Counted from the first letter of the stretch, positions 1-8,596 are shown. The stretch: DNA of 64,000 nt from Vulcanimicrobiota bacterium (GCA_027307235.1 DAHUXH010000010.1:16814-80813), one strand, 5' to 3'. A program made the numbers and translations. The notes: generated by a model from the sequence alone, not told the origin.

Positions 1-501
1 GTGCAGCTCCGGCGGCAGCGGCGTGGTGTTCGAGAGTCGCCACGCGCGGTCGTTGAAGAATGCGCCGACCGTTCCGATCACGCCGCACGTGCGGCGCGCG
101 GTGTCGAGAATCGATGCGATCATGTGCGTCGTCGTCGTCTTGCCGTTGGTCCCGGTGACGCCGATCACATCGAGCGCATGCGACGGATCGCCAAAGAACG
201 CAGCCGCCAGCGATGCCAGCGCGCGGCGCGCGTCGGGCACGTGGATCGCGGTCGTGCCGGCTTCGATGTCCAACGCCCGCGCCGCCTCAACCACCACAGC
301 GACCGCGCCATTCTTGATCGCCTGCGTGACGAAGCGATGCCCGTCCGTGTGTTCGCCCGGCACCGCCACGAAGAGCGCACCCGGAGTGACCGCGCGCGAG
401 TTAATCGCGATCGCAGTGACGGAGCGATCGAGGTCGCCGATCACGACCGCGCTCGCCGGCAGCCGGTCGCGCAACGCGGACAAACGCACCACTGCCGTCA
501 C
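1..501 (-). CDS. murE: UDP-N-acetylmuramoyl-tripeptide synthetase (MurE), N-terminal part
   Basis: Adds the third stem-peptide amino acid (diaminopimelate or lysine) to UDP-MurNAc-dipeptide in the cytoplasm. Reading the minus strand from a GTG at 501 gives 167 codons that run off the window edge. The Mur-ligase P-loop GVTGTNGKTTTT is visible at about residues 113-124, after an N-terminal domain with SRAVTPGALFVAVPG typical of MurE/MurF. The GTG overlaps the ftsI stop (GTGA), so translation is probably coupled. The gene order after ftsI argues for MurE rather than MurF. The C-terminal domain that decides the amino-acid specificity is outside the window. Confidence 0.9.
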   Translation of the reverse strand, partial: MTAVVRLSALRDRLPASAVVIGDLDRSVTAIAINSRAVTPGALFVAVPGEHTDGHRFVTQAIKNGAVAVVVEAARALDIEAGTTAIHVPDARRALASLAAAFFGDPSHALDVIGVTGTNGKTTTTHMIASILDTARRTCGVIGTVGAFFNDRAWRLSNTTPLPPELH

Positions 502-2243
502 GGGTGCGGCTTCGCGACCGGAGCAACGTTGGGGAGCACGCTGTTGTGCAGCATCGCTTCCCGCGCAATCTTTGCGAACGCCGGCGCCGCGACGACGCTG
601 CCGTAATAGGCGCCGACCGGACGATCGACTTTGACGTAGATCACATAGCGCGGATGTTCGTAGGGAACCATGCCGATGAACGATGCGACATACGCGCCCG
701 GCTCGTACACGCCGTTGGCGACGATCTGCGCGGTGCCGGTCTTTCCGGCCGTCGTGTATCCAGGAACCTGCGCGCTCGGATTCCCCGTGCCATGCACGAC
801 CACCGTTCGTAAGAAGCTCTTGAGCGTTGCCGCAATCTTCTTGGAGAAGACACGCCCCTCGATCTGCGGTGCATATGCGTAGGCAACAGCGCCTTGTGCG
901 TTGAGCACCTTTTTGACAATCGACGGGCGCAGCAGCATGCCGCCGTTAGCGATCGCGCAGTAGTAGCGCGTCATCGCAAGCGGTGTGACCGAAACACCTT
1001 GACCGAATGACATCGTCGCAAGCGAGGATCCGCTCCATTCGCTCGGCGGTGGAACGATGCCCGGGTTTTCACCTGGTAGTCCGCTCTCGGTCGAGTTCCC
1101 GAATCCGGCACGCTGCTCCATGTCATAGAAGGCGCGCGCGCCGATGCGCATGCCGACTTCAGCCGCGCCGACGTTATGCGAATACTCGATGATCTCTTCG
1201 AGCGTCTCGTCGCTGCCCGTGCCGGCCAAGAATCCGTCCTCGGCGTTGTGAATGAGATGACCGCCGACCTCGAGCGTGTCGTGCGCGGGGAAACGCGAAC
1301 GTGTCGTGACCTTGCCGGATTCGAGCGCCGCGGCGGCGGTCACGAGCTTGAACGTCGAGCCGGGTTCGTAAGCATCCATCACGGCACGATCGCGCTCATC
1401 GTTAGCGGAAGACTTCCAGAATGCATTTGGATCGTAGTCAGGGAGATTCGCGAGCGCGAGAATTTCGCCCGTCCACGGATCCATGACGATGGCGGTGCCG
1501 TCGAGCGCATGCCAGGTTTTAATCTGTTCACCGAGCGCCTGCTCGGCGACGAACTGTAAGTACGGATCGATGGTGAGCTGAAGCGAGAGTCCGGGCTTGG
1601 CGGGTTTGACGACCGTGTCGCGACCGAATGGAATCGCGCGGCCGAACTCGTCGGTTTCGAGCGTGGTCTCTCCCGATTGCCCGCGCAACCAATCGTCGAA
1701 CGAATACTCGATACCCGCCAGACCATTCTCATCGGTTCCGACGAACCCGAGCACCGTCGAGGCAAGTGTTCCGACCGTGTCGACGCGCCGCCCGCTATCT
1801 TCTTCTTTGACGGCGACGCCGGTGAAGCCGAGCGCGCGCACACGCTGCGCCACGTCGTGCGGCACCTTGCGCTCGATCCACACGAACCACAGGCTCCTGT
1901 CGTGCAGTTCGGCGAGCGTGGCCGGATCGAGCTTGCCGACGATCGGTTGCAGCGCCGCGACGGCCGCACCGGCATCTTCGATGTCGTGCGGCACCGCGTA
2001 CACGCTTTCCGATGGCAACGATCGCACCAGCACGTTGCCGTCGCGATCGAAGATGCTGCCGCGGCGCGCGAAGACTTCAACCGTGTCGCTGCGTTGCGCA
2101 AGCGCCTCCTTGGCGAGTACGGGACCCTGACGAATCTGCACGTCGTACAGACGCCAGGTGAGAAATCCGGCGACGATCAGCCATCCGTAAAAAACGACTT
2201 TCGCGCGGGTCGTAGCGACACGCGCGAATGTTCGGCGATGCAT
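498..2243 (-). CDS. ftsI: Division-specific peptidoglycan transpeptidase, FtsI/PBP2-like
   Basis: Class B penicillin-binding protein that cross-links septal peptidoglycan. The protein has 581 residues. One membrane span lies at about residues 17-33, followed by a PBP dimerisation region. The transpeptidase motifs are all present: SxxK (S296, K299, in PGSTFKL), SHN at 355-357 and KTG at 501-503. Length and motif spacing are normal for FtsI, and no PASTA domain follows. It lies between ftsL and murE in the dcw cluster, 17 bases after ftsL and overlapping murE by 4 bases. Nothing suggests it is inactive. Confidence 0.95.
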   Translation of the reverse strand: MHRRTFARVATTRAKVVFYGWLIVAGFLTWRLYDVQIRQGPVLAKEALAQRSDTVEVFARRGSIFDRDGNVLVRSLPSESVYAVPHDIEDAGAAVAALQPIVGKLDPATLAELHDRSLWFVWIERKVPHDVAQRVRALGFTGVAVKEEDSGRRVDTVGTLASTVLGFVGTDENGLAGIEYSFDDWLRGQSGETTLETDEFGRAIPFGRDTVVKPAKPGLSLQLTIDPYLQFVAEQALGEQIKTWHALDGTAIVMDPWTGEILALANLPDYDPNAFWKSSANDERDRAVMDAYEPGSTFKLVTAAAALESGKVTTRSRFPAHDTLEVGGHLIHNAEDGFLAGTGSDETLEEIIEYSHNVGAAEVGMRIGARAFYDMEQRAGFGNSTESGLPGENPGIVPPPSEWSGSSLATMSFGQGVSVTPLAMTRYYCAIANGGMLLRPSIVKKVLNAQGAVAYAYAPQIEGRVFSKKIAATLKSFLRTVVVHGTGNPSAQVPGYTTAGKTGTAQIVANGVYEPGAYVASFIGMVPYEHPRYVIYVKVDRPVGAYYGSVVAAPAFAKIAREAMLHNSVLPNVAPVAKPHP

Positions 2244-2260
2244 CGAGGTCGATCGTCCCC

Positions 2261-2722
2261 TCAGCGCATCACACTCCCGGAGCGATGCGGCGCCGGCGGC
2301 CGGCTAAACCACGACTGCAGTACGCGCAGGAACGCAACGCGCGGTGAGGTGTCGGTTTGCGCCGGCGCGAGCGGCACCAGCGCGAAGCGCTGCGGCTCGT
2401 GCATCCCCAAACGCGCGGCGATTCCGGCCAACCGTTCCTGCGATCGCAGCGCAGCGAGCTGATCGTCCAGGCGCGTCGTCTCTTCGATGAGCGCTTCGCG
2501 CTTGGCTTGCGCGCGTGAGAGCGCGTAGTTGTATCCGGTGAGGCTCGACGTTAGCGTCACGTAGGCAAAGACCAGCCCAAAGAGCACCAGGATGACGACG
2601 CCCGCGCGCACGAGCGACGTGTAGCGCGCCGAGTTGTTGCGCTTACGCCGGTCTTGTGCAGCGGTGTGCGCGCGGCGCGTGTTGCGCGGCCGGGGTCTGG
2701 GAACGGCGATGGGATTGATCAT
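2261..2722 (-). CDS. ftsL: FtsL-like bitopic cell-division protein
   Basis: Small divisome scaffold protein that normally bridges FtsB/FtsQ and FtsWI. It has 153 residues: a basic, proline-rich cytoplasmic tail (1-40), one hydrophobic span at about 41-60, and a coiled-coil-prone segment (about 65-105, ending in AARLGM) typical of FtsL/FtsB/DivIC. Primary sequence is poorly conserved in this family, so the call rests on topology and position between rsmH and ftsI. The ATG overlaps the rsmH stop (ATGA), implying coupling. The last 35 residues are proline-rich and probably disordered. Confidence 0.8.
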   Translation of the reverse strand: MINPIAVPRPRPRNTRRAHTAAQDRRKRNNSARYTSLVRAGVVILVLFGLVFAYVTLTSSLTGYNYALSRAQAKREALIEETTRLDDQLAALRSQERLAGIAARLGMHEPQRFALVPLAPAQTDTSPRVAFLRVLQSWFSRPPAPHRSGSVMR

Positions 2723-3588
2723 GATGCCTTCCGCTCTGCGGCGCGCATCTTCGCGCTGCGCGCGCGCGGGTTTGCCGCAGTTTCGGTGCTGCCCGGCACG
2801 ATGGGTTTCTTGGTCAGGACGTTGAGCCGCTCGTCTTCGCGGAAGGTGTTCTTGACGATGCGGTCTTCGAGCGAATGAAAGCTGATCACCACGATGCGGC
2901 CTGCTCCGCGAAGACGACCGATCGCGGCGCCGAGTCCGTCGCGCAATGCGCCGAGTTCATCGTTGACGGCGATGCGCAAGGCTTGGAAGACGCGCGTGGC
3001 CGGATGAATGCGCGCGTGACTTCCGCGATGCGTAACGCCTGCGACGAAATTCGCGAATTCGACGGTCGTTTTCGGAAGCGAACCGGCGCGCCGCCGCTCG
3101 ACGATCGCATGGGCGATCCTGCGTGACGCGCGTTCTTCGCCGTACTGATAGAAGATGTCGGCGAGTTCGCGTTCGCTGGCGGTGTTGAGCACATCGTATG
3201 CGCTCTTGCCGGCGTACGGGTTCATGCGCATATCGAGCGCGGCGGCATGGCGAAACGAAAAGCCGCGTTGCACGTCATCAAACTGCATGGAGGATACCCC
3301 CAAATCGAAGAGCACGCCGTCGACGAGCGGGACGCCCTGCGCATCCAGCACGTCCCCGAGCGCGCGGAAATTCGCGTGAACGAACGTCAGCGCCGGATGC
3401 GCGATCGCTTTGGCGCGATCGACCGCCTCGGGGTCGGCGTCGAGCGCGATCAACCGTCCCGTGCTCAATCGCTCCAGTATGGCGCGCGCATGCCCACCCG
3501 CACCGAAGGTCGCATCGACGTAGATCCCATCCGGCCGGATCGCCAGATACTCCAGCGCCTGCGGAAGCAAAACCGAAACGTGCGTCAT
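2719..3588 (-). CDS. rsmH: 16S rRNA (cytosine-1402-N4) methyltransferase
   Basis: SAM-dependent methyltransferase (MraW) that modifies C1402 in the ribosomal P site. The 289-residue protein has the family signature at its start (HVSVLLPQALEYL), the SAM-binding motif DATFGAGGHA at about residues 26-35, and the conserved FDLGVSSMQFD and ISFHSLEDR blocks. Length is slightly below the usual 300-315. It sits in its usual place directly after mraZ, with a 12-base gap, and overlaps ftsL by 4 bases. Confidence 0.96.
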   Translation of the reverse strand: MTHVSVLLPQALEYLAIRPDGIYVDATFGAGGHARAILERLSTGRLIALDADPEAVDRAKAIAHPALTFVHANFRALGDVLDAQGVPLVDGVLFDLGVSSMQFDDVQRGFSFRHAAALDMRMNPYAGKSAYDVLNTASERELADIFYQYGEERASRRIAHAIVERRRAGSLPKTTVEFANFVAGVTHRGSHARIHPATRVFQALRIAVNDELGALRDGLGAAIGRLRGAGRIVVISFHSLEDRIVKNTFREDERLNVLTKKPIVPGSTETAANPRARSAKMRAAERKAS

Positions 3589-3600
3589 CCGCGCATCGCA

Positions 3601-4044
3601 TCAGTACAGCCCGAGGTCGGCCGCGAAATCGGCAACCTCGCCTTCAGGAGCCAGGTGATCGGCCAGCCGTTCCTTCGCCCAAATCTCCACCCGCGAGAGC
3701 GAGCCGATCGAGACCACTTCGCGCTCGATGCCCGCATACGCGCGCAACCCGGCCGGGATGAGCAAACGCCCCTGCCCATCGCACGCGACTTCGTCCGTAT
3801 GCGAGAACAAGTGGCGGACGTACCGGCGGAACTGCTCGTCCTTGCGGGGCGCCGCCTCCAGGCGGGCGCAGAATTCGGCCCAGGTGACGGCAGGGTAGAG
3901 AGCCAGACAGCGCTCGGGCTGCCCGACGGTCAGGACAAACCCGGTGCCCAAGCGGTCGCGAAAGCGCGCGGGGACGATGAGCCGGCCCTTTTCGTCAAGG
4001 GCATGCTCGACCGACCCGGTAAAGCGCGGCAGCTCCGCTGGCAA
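3601..4044 (-). CDS. mraZ: Transcriptional regulator and cell-division gene MraZ
   Basis: First gene of the dcw operon and its autorepressor. The 147-residue protein contains two SpoVT/AbrB-like swapped-hairpin repeats: FTGSVEHALDEKGRLIVPA near the start, and SHTDEVACDGQGRLLIPA around residues 85-102. The internal DxxGRxxxP signature appears in both. MraZ forms rings that bind direct repeats upstream of its own gene. Such repeats are visible immediately upstream here (see the MraZ box). The ATG at 4044 lies downstream of those repeats and after a purine-rich stretch. Confidence 0.95.
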   Translation of the reverse strand: MPAELPRFTGSVEHALDEKGRLIVPARFRDRLGTGFVLTVGQPERCLALYPAVTWAEFCARLEAAPRKDEQFRRYVRHLFSHTDEVACDGQGRLLIPAGLRAYAGIEREVVSIGSLSRVEIWAKERLADHLAPEGEVADFAADLGLY

Positions 4045-4052
4045 GGTCCCCT

Positions 4053-4114
4053 CCCTATGGCACCACTATGCACCACTTCCCTCCACTATACACCGGAAAC
4101 CGCCCCAAAACCAA
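4053..4114 (-). promoter_or_regulatory. mraZ promoter with MraZ box (10-bp direct repeats)
   Basis: On the minus strand a promoter-like pair is present: TTGGTT (4114-4109) and TATAGT (4090-4085) with an 18-base spacer. Downstream are three AGTGG repeats at 4087-4083, 4077-4073 and 4067-4063, spaced exactly 10 bp. A degenerate AGGG follows in the same register (4056-4053). Short G-rich repeats on one helical face are how MraZ operators look in other bacteria. Autorepression of the whole dcw operon is the inferred role. Confidence 0.75.
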
Positions 4115-4588
4115 GTGGATGCAAATGGCCCGACGAGGCCTGTAAATTAGAGAAGTAGGCTGGACTCCAAAGGAGTATTCCTGGGCCCTCGTCGCTCTCA
4201 AGCCAAGGGAGCATGGGCGTCAACTAGATCTGCAAGGTCGCGCGTCGCCGTTTCGCGCGAGACCTTTGGTTAGCTTCGCGTATTTTGTCCGCAGTGAGGT
4301 GTGTCCCTCAAAACGGTCGCGCAGTCTACGCACCACCTGCGCTGCTCCGTGTAATTCAGCGCGTCGAGCGTCACGTCGATGGAATTGGTGCGATCGTCGG
4401 CACGGCCACGCCGGTGCCAGAGAGCGACAAGGCGTCGAACAATTTCGACGCTAGAAAACCTGCGATGCTACGGAAAACGTGCGGAAAACCGTATCGGATG
4501 CTACGCAAGGCGCCTTCATACGGTCATCGCCGTGGCAACCGAAAGACGCACGTCCGCGCTCGTTCAGGCCTCGCCGACTTTACACTGC
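4115..4588. other. Non-coding stretch with three consecutive hairpins
   Basis: No convincing gene is present between the mraZ promoter and the antitoxin gene. Three inverted repeats lie close together. ACTCC/GGAGT (4164-4176) has an AAA loop. A two-part stem has GCCC/GGGC (4185-4188 with 4215-4218) enclosing GCTCTC/GGGAGC (4194-4199 with 4207-4212). A long stem pairs 4234-4244 with 4254-4266 and has a 2-base bulge. The pattern could be a small RNA or a divergent leader. I do not recognise RNase P, tmRNA, SRP or a known riboswitch. The part from 4270 to 4588 shows nothing I can name. Confidence 0.3.
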
Positions 4589-4924
4589 TCAGCCTAGCGC
4601 CTTCGCAAGCGCTTTCGGTTCTCGCGAGATTGCAAACAAGAGAACCCGCGCAGCCTCCGACGGCTGCTTTCGACCCTGCTCCCATTCCTGTACGCTCCGA
4701 AGCGACAGACGATAGCGGTGCGCAAACTCACGCTGTGTTAGTCCGATGTTTTGCCGAATCGCGCGCACGTTGACGCTCGGAACGAAACGAGCATTATCAA
4801 AGCTCACGTCATCATAGCCATCCGCAGCTTTCCAGGCATCGATCTCCGCCTCGGTCGGCTCCGGGCGAAAGCGATCGATCTTCCCGCTGCCGATTTTATG
4901 CCGATTCTTGCGCACGATACTCAT
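4589..4924 (-). CDS. XRE-type helix-turn-helix antitoxin of a BrnT system
   Basis: Probable antitoxin and autoregulator. It has 111 residues. The N-terminal half is charged and contains the PEPTEAEIDAWKAADG segment seen in many small toxin-linked regulators. The C-terminal half is an XRE-type HTH with LTQREFAHRYRLSLRSVQEW as the recognition unit (about residues 62-81). Its start lies 29 bases inside the upstream toxin gene, so the two are co-transcribed and probably coupled. A classical BrnA is a ribbon-helix-helix protein, so this is a different DNA-binding partner for a BrnT toxin. Confidence 0.8.
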   Translation of the reverse strand: MSIVRKNRHKIGSGKIDRFRPEPTEAEIDAWKAADGYDDVSFDNARFVPSVNVRAIRQNIGLTQREFAHRYRLSLRSVQEWEQGRKQPSEAARVLLFAISREPKALAKALG

Positions 4925-5201
4925 GATACTTCCGCCTTTCTTGGGCCGACGACCACCACGCGGTAACGATCCGCCGCGCGCCGGCGCGGGGCGTCCACAC
5001 CACGGTTAGATTGCGCCCTTCAATCTCGCCGATAACGATGTAGCGTATCTCTCCATAGTCGCGACGCTCGTCTTGGATCTCGAGGTACGGGCCATCAAAC
5101 ACATGAGAGGCAAACTCGAAGTCAAAGCCTCGCTCCGCGAACGTGCGCTCGCTTTTGGAATCGTCCCATTCGAACGAGTCAAAATCGTCATGGTTATTCA
5201 A
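4896..5201 (-). CDS. brnT: BrnT family ribonuclease toxin
   Basis: BrnT toxins are RelE-fold ribonucleases that block translation until bound by their antitoxin. This 101-residue protein has the family outline: FEWDDSKSERTFAERGFDF at the start, HVFDGPYLEIQDERRDYGE in the middle, GRNLTVVWTPR, then RRIVTAWWSSAQERRKYHEY at the end. Most BrnTs have a KHG motif where this one reads ERG. The start is TTG at 5201 with GGAG 11 bases upstream; no ATG is available in frame. The toxin-first order is usual for brnTA. Confidence 0.88.
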   Translation of the reverse strand: MNNHDDFDSFEWDDSKSERTFAERGFDFEFASHVFDGPYLEIQDERRDYGEIRYIVIGEIEGRNLTVVWTPRAGARRIVTAWWSSAQERRKYHEYRAQESA

Positions 5202-5528
5202 ATGTTACTACGCTCCTGGCGTATCCGTCAACGGCGCATAAACTCGCATGGCGATCGCACTGGCGCACGTGCGACCGTATCGCGGGAGCAACCCGCTCAT
5301 TTCCAGCACGCGATCAACGCCACGGTCATCGCAACCACCTCGATGAACGAGACTATCGTACACGCACATCGTGTCAGATGTACGGCAAAGCTTGCTGGCA
5401 GTTCAGCGTTACGCGATGCCGAAGGCGGCCTCACGATTCCTGCGCACGGCAAAGACGGTCAGGCAAGCAGATCGCAACGTAGTCTCGCGTGACGGGCTCT
5501 GTCGGGGTCTGCGACGAAATGCCAGATC
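5202..5528. other. Intergenic region between brnT and a DUF488 gene
   Basis: No gene with plausible composition is seen on either strand. Upstream of brnT on the minus strand a TTGACG hexamer (around 5231) could serve as a -35 element, but its -10 is weak. The remainder has no recognisable repeat or RNA. Confidence 0.4.
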
Positions 5529-6083
5529 ATGGCGGCGCCGCTGCTGACGCTTGGGCATGGGACTGCGAGTGTGGACGAACTTGCGGCTCTCCTTCGTGAA
5601 GCTGCGATCGAGTCGGTGGTTGACGTTCGCACGGTTCCCAAAAGCCGTCGTCATCCGCAATTTTGGCGCGAAGCGATGGAGCAGTGGGTCCCCGCGGAGG
5701 CCGCGAGTTCGTATCGCTGGGAACCGGCGCTCGGCGGCTTTCGCAAAGTCGATCCGAACAGCCATAACGTCGCGCTGCGCCATCCTTCGTTTCGCGCGTA
5801 CGCCGACTACATGGAAACCGACGCCTTCGCGCGCGCCCTTGACCAGCTTCTCGCGCACGTGGAAACATCGCGCGTCGCGATTCTGTGTTCCGAAACGGTG
5901 TGGTGGCGGTGCCACCGGCGTCTCATCTCCGACGCCGTGCTGCTCCTGCACAAAATTCCGGTGCTTCACATGATGCACGACGGCGCGCTTCGTCCGCATA
6001 TTCCGACGGCCGGCGTTCGCGTGGCCGACGACGGCACACTACGCTACGACGTCCTTTTTGAGCCTGACGAACCACCCGAATGA
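5529..6083 (+). CDS. DUF488 family protein
   Basis: Protein of 184 residues of the DUF488 family, whose biochemical role is not settled. Family marks are TLGHGTASVDELAALL at the start, DVRTVPKSRRHPQF (residues about 32-45) and ILCSETVWWRCHRRLISD (about 118-135), where the Cys and His residues are conserved. The start is ATG. Its last 45 bases overlap the 3' end of the convergent MFS gene. No partner gene suggests a pathway. Confidence 0.85.
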   Translation: MAAPLLTLGHGTASVDELAALLREAAIESVVDVRTVPKSRRHPQFWREAMEQWVPAEAASSYRWEPALGGFRKVDPNSHNVALRHPSFRAYADYMETDAFARALDQLLAHVETSRVAILCSETVWWRCHRRLISDAVLLLHKIPVLHMMHDGALRPHIPTAGVRVADDGTLRYDVLFEPDEPPE

Positions 6084-7298
6084 CAACCGGGCGCTACGAG
6101 CTGCAACCAGCGGAAGCAACACCACCGACCCGAGCGCTGCTGCCGCGGAAAAGATGATGAACCCACCCATGTAACTGCCGGTGCGATCGAAGATGGCGCC
6201 TCCGATAGCTGGCGCCGCCGCGGCCGCCAGTGCCAACGGAAGCCCCTGCGCTCCGTTCATACTGCCGAAGCGTTGCGGACCGAAGACCGCCATCATCGCC
6301 GCCGCGCGCATCGCAGGCGACAATCCGTACCCGGCTCCGGACAGCAGTGCGGCACAGCCGACCGGAACGAGCGTATGCGCAGCCGCCATCACGATGGTCG
6401 CCACAGCCTGCGCGAACGTACACGCGCACAGAATACTGAACGAATCAAAACGACGCAGCAAAGCGCCGCCGAACGCCCGACCGGGTATGCTGCCGAAACC
6501 GCACAAACCCGCGATCATCGCCGCCGTTCCGGCATTCCATCCGCGCCCGAGTTCAAATGGGATGAAATGAACGGTGAGAAACGCGCTGCCCGCGACACTC
6601 AGCACGGCCGAGGTGGTAATGAGCAGAAATCGCACGTCGAGCAGCAGGCTCGGCATGCGTGCCGGCGCATTCGCTTCACGTGCGATGCTCGCGCGCGCTG
6701 GATAGCGCACCCAGAACGCATGGATGGGAACGGCGATCAGGAGTTGGATGAGCGCGATCGCAACCAAGGCATGGCGCCATCCCAGATGCGCCACCAGCGA
6801 TTGCTCGAGCGGTTGAAATACGGGCGCCGCCAAACCGCCGAAGAGCGTGATCGCCAACAACGCTTGCGCGGGGGCAGCTTTGAACCATTGGCCTGCGATC
6901 GCAAACGACACCGGATAATACGTGAGCGCTGCGGCGCCGGCGAGTCCAATGCCCCAGATCGCATAGAATTGCGGCAGCGTCTGCACCATCGACAGCAACC
7001 AAAAACTGATCGCCGCCAGCGCCGAACCTACTGTCAGCAGCAGCCGCCCGCGGCCGGCATCGACGTGACGCCCGACCACCATGCCGAGCGCGCCGGCTAC
7101 CAACAAACACAACGAATAGGCGATCGACATGCGTCCACTCGCCCAATGCAGATCGCGGGCGATCGGCGTGAGCATCACGCCGAACAGATACTGAATCGTG
7201 CCGAACGAGATGATGGTGGTTATCCCGAGCGGGAGAACCACCATCATAAACGAGGCGCGCGGCGCTACGCGCAACAAGCCGTCTCGGGCACTGAACAA
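6039..7298 (-). CDS. MFS transporter linked to the ars region
   Basis: Major facilitator protein of 419 residues with about 12 hydrophobic segments. The cytoplasmic loop motif between TM2 and TM3 reads GMVVGRHVDAGRGR, the MFS motif A in diverged form. The overall pattern resembles the oxalate/formate antiporter-like branch of MFS. The start overlaps the end of the upstream flavoprotein gene by 34 bases, so the two form an operon under the same ArsR-type operator. Export of an arsenical, perhaps an organoarsenical, is an inference from this context. It is not clearly ArsJ, because no GAPDH gene accompanies it. Confidence 0.8.
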   Translation of the reverse strand: MFSARDGLLRVAPRASFMMVVLPLGITTIISFGTIQYLFGVMLTPIARDLHWASGRMSIAYSLCLLVAGALGMVVGRHVDAGRGRLLLTVGSALAAISFWLLSMVQTLPQFYAIWGIGLAGAAALTYYPVSFAIAGQWFKAAPAQALLAITLFGGLAAPVFQPLEQSLVAHLGWRHALVAIALIQLLIAVPIHAFWVRYPARASIAREANAPARMPSLLLDVRFLLITTSAVLSVAGSAFLTVHFIPFELGRGWNAGTAAMIAGLCGFGSIPGRAFGGALLRRFDSFSILCACTFAQAVATIVMAAAHTLVPVGCAALLSGAGYGLSPAMRAAAMMAVFGPQRFGSMNGAQGLPLALAAAAAPAIGGAIFDRTGSYMGGFIIFSAAAALGSVVLLPLVAARSARLSFGWFVRLKKDVVA

Positions 7299-8596
7299 CT
7301 CTCCGTTTCAGATGGTGCGCAGCTCTGCGTATCGCAGCTGGAACGAGCGCGATCGGTGTTGCAGACGCCGGTCTCCGGAAGCACGAGTTCGACGCGTTCG
7401 GCCGCTTCGACATCGCCTGCGAGTTCGGCGATAATCGAACGAACTTGCTCGTAGCCGGTGAGCATGAGGAACGTCGGCGCGCGGCCGTAGCTCTTCATTC
7501 CGGCGATGTAGAAGCCGCGTTCCGGGTGACGGAGTTCACGCGCGCCGTGGGGCCGCACCGTGCCGCAACTGTGCTCGTTCGGATCGATCAACGGCGCAAG
7601 TTCGACCGGTGCTTCGACCGCCGCGTCCAATGCGAGGCGCAGTTCGCGCAGCGGCGTCAGGTCGGGGCGAAAACCGGTGGACGCGATAATCTCGTCGACG
7701 GGTAGCGTGCGATGATCTGCGCTTTCGAGCCACAGCCGCGTACCGAGTTGATTGACTTGCGCGATGCGGAACTTCTCGATGATTTCGATGCGTTGGCGTG
7801 CGACCAGGTCGCGCAGACGCGCGCCGAGTTCGCCGCGCGCGGAGAGCGCGTCATTTTTTCCGCCTCCGAACATGATGTCCTCACGCGAACGCCGCACAAC
7901 CCAGTACACCTTCGTGCCCGGCGCGTCGTCCGACAGCATCACCAGATCCAGAAGTGCGTTGAACGCGGAATGTCCGCTGCCGACGACGGCGACCGACTTG
8001 TTGGCATACCGCTGGCGCAGCGTCAGCAAGACATCGGGAATTCCGTAGAAGATGCGCCCTTGCGCTTCAGGTTCACCCAGAGCGAAGACGCCGGCTGATC
8101 CGAGCGGATTCGGCGTTTGCGCGGTGCCCGACGCGTCGATGACGGCGGACGCCAGCAGCGTCGAGCGCGATCCGTCCTTTGCTTCAATCGTCAGTTCAAA
8201 GGGAAGCTGCTCGCGCCCGGCCGTCTTGAGCTTGTCGGCGCCGAAGCGCGAGACGGAGACGACGCGAGCGCCGAGGCGGATGTGAGGAAGCAACTCGGGG
8301 GTCTGGGCCAGCGGCCTCAAGTAGCGCTCGCAGAGTTCCTCGCCGGTCGGAAAGGCCTCGGGGTCGGGCTCGACCCAGCTGGTCCCGCTCAACAGCTCGT
8401 GGGCCTGCACGTCGATGTTGTAGCGCCACGGCGAAAAGAGCCTCACGTGTCCCCACGAGGCCACACTGGCCGCTACGCTGTCGCCCGATTCGAGGACGAC
8501 GAAGCCCTGGCCGCGAGCGCTGGCGTGCGCCGCGGCTGCCAGACCAACCGGACCGCCGCCGATGATTGCGATGGGAAAGCTACCTGGTGACTGCAT
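7265..8596 (-). CDS. FAD/NAD(P)-binding flavoprotein monooxygenase-like, ArsO-type, with Cys-rich tail
   Basis: Flavoprotein of about 443 residues. It has an N-terminal dinucleotide fold (IAIIGGGPVGLAAAAHA), a second NADPH-type fold (VAVVGSGHSAFNALLDL) and a conserved ASTGFRPDLTPL block, the layout of group-B flavin monooxygenases. Related genes lie in many ars operons and are often called ArsO; their substrate is not established. The C-terminal 33 residues carry six cysteines, including a terminal CC, and could bind As(III). I chose ATG 8596 because AAGGGG lies 6 to 7 bases upstream. The longer ATG at 8620 would place an operator inside the coding sequence. Confidence 0.75.
   Translation of the reverse strand: MQSPGSFPIAIIGGGPVGLAAAAHASARGQGFVVLESGDSVAASVASWGHVRLFSPWRYNIDVQAHELLSGTSWVEPDPEAFPTGEELCERYLRPLAQTPELLPHIRLGARVVSVSRFGADKLKTAGREQLPFELTIEAKDGSRSTLLASAVIDASGTAQTPNPLGSAGVFALGEPEAQGRIFYGIPDVLLTLRQRYANKSVAVVGSGHSAFNALLDLVMLSDDAPGTKVYWVVRRSREDIMFGGGKNDALSARGELGARLRDLVARQRIEIIEKFRIAQVNQLGTRLWLESADHRTLPVDEIIASTGFRPDLTPLRELRLALDAAVEAPVELAPLIDPNEHSCGTVRPHGARELRHPERGFYIAGMKSYGRAPTFLMLTGYEQVRSIIAELAGDVEAAERVELVLPETGVCNTDRARSSCDTQSCAPSETESCSVPETACCA

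Noticed and set aside
4115..4330. 6S RNA, tmRNA or SRP RNA
   Set aside because: The hairpins do not include the signature sequences I know for those RNAs, so I left the stretch unnamed.
6039..7298. ArsJ transporter
   Set aside because: ArsJ is paired with a GAPDH gene, which is missing here; I kept the general MFS call.
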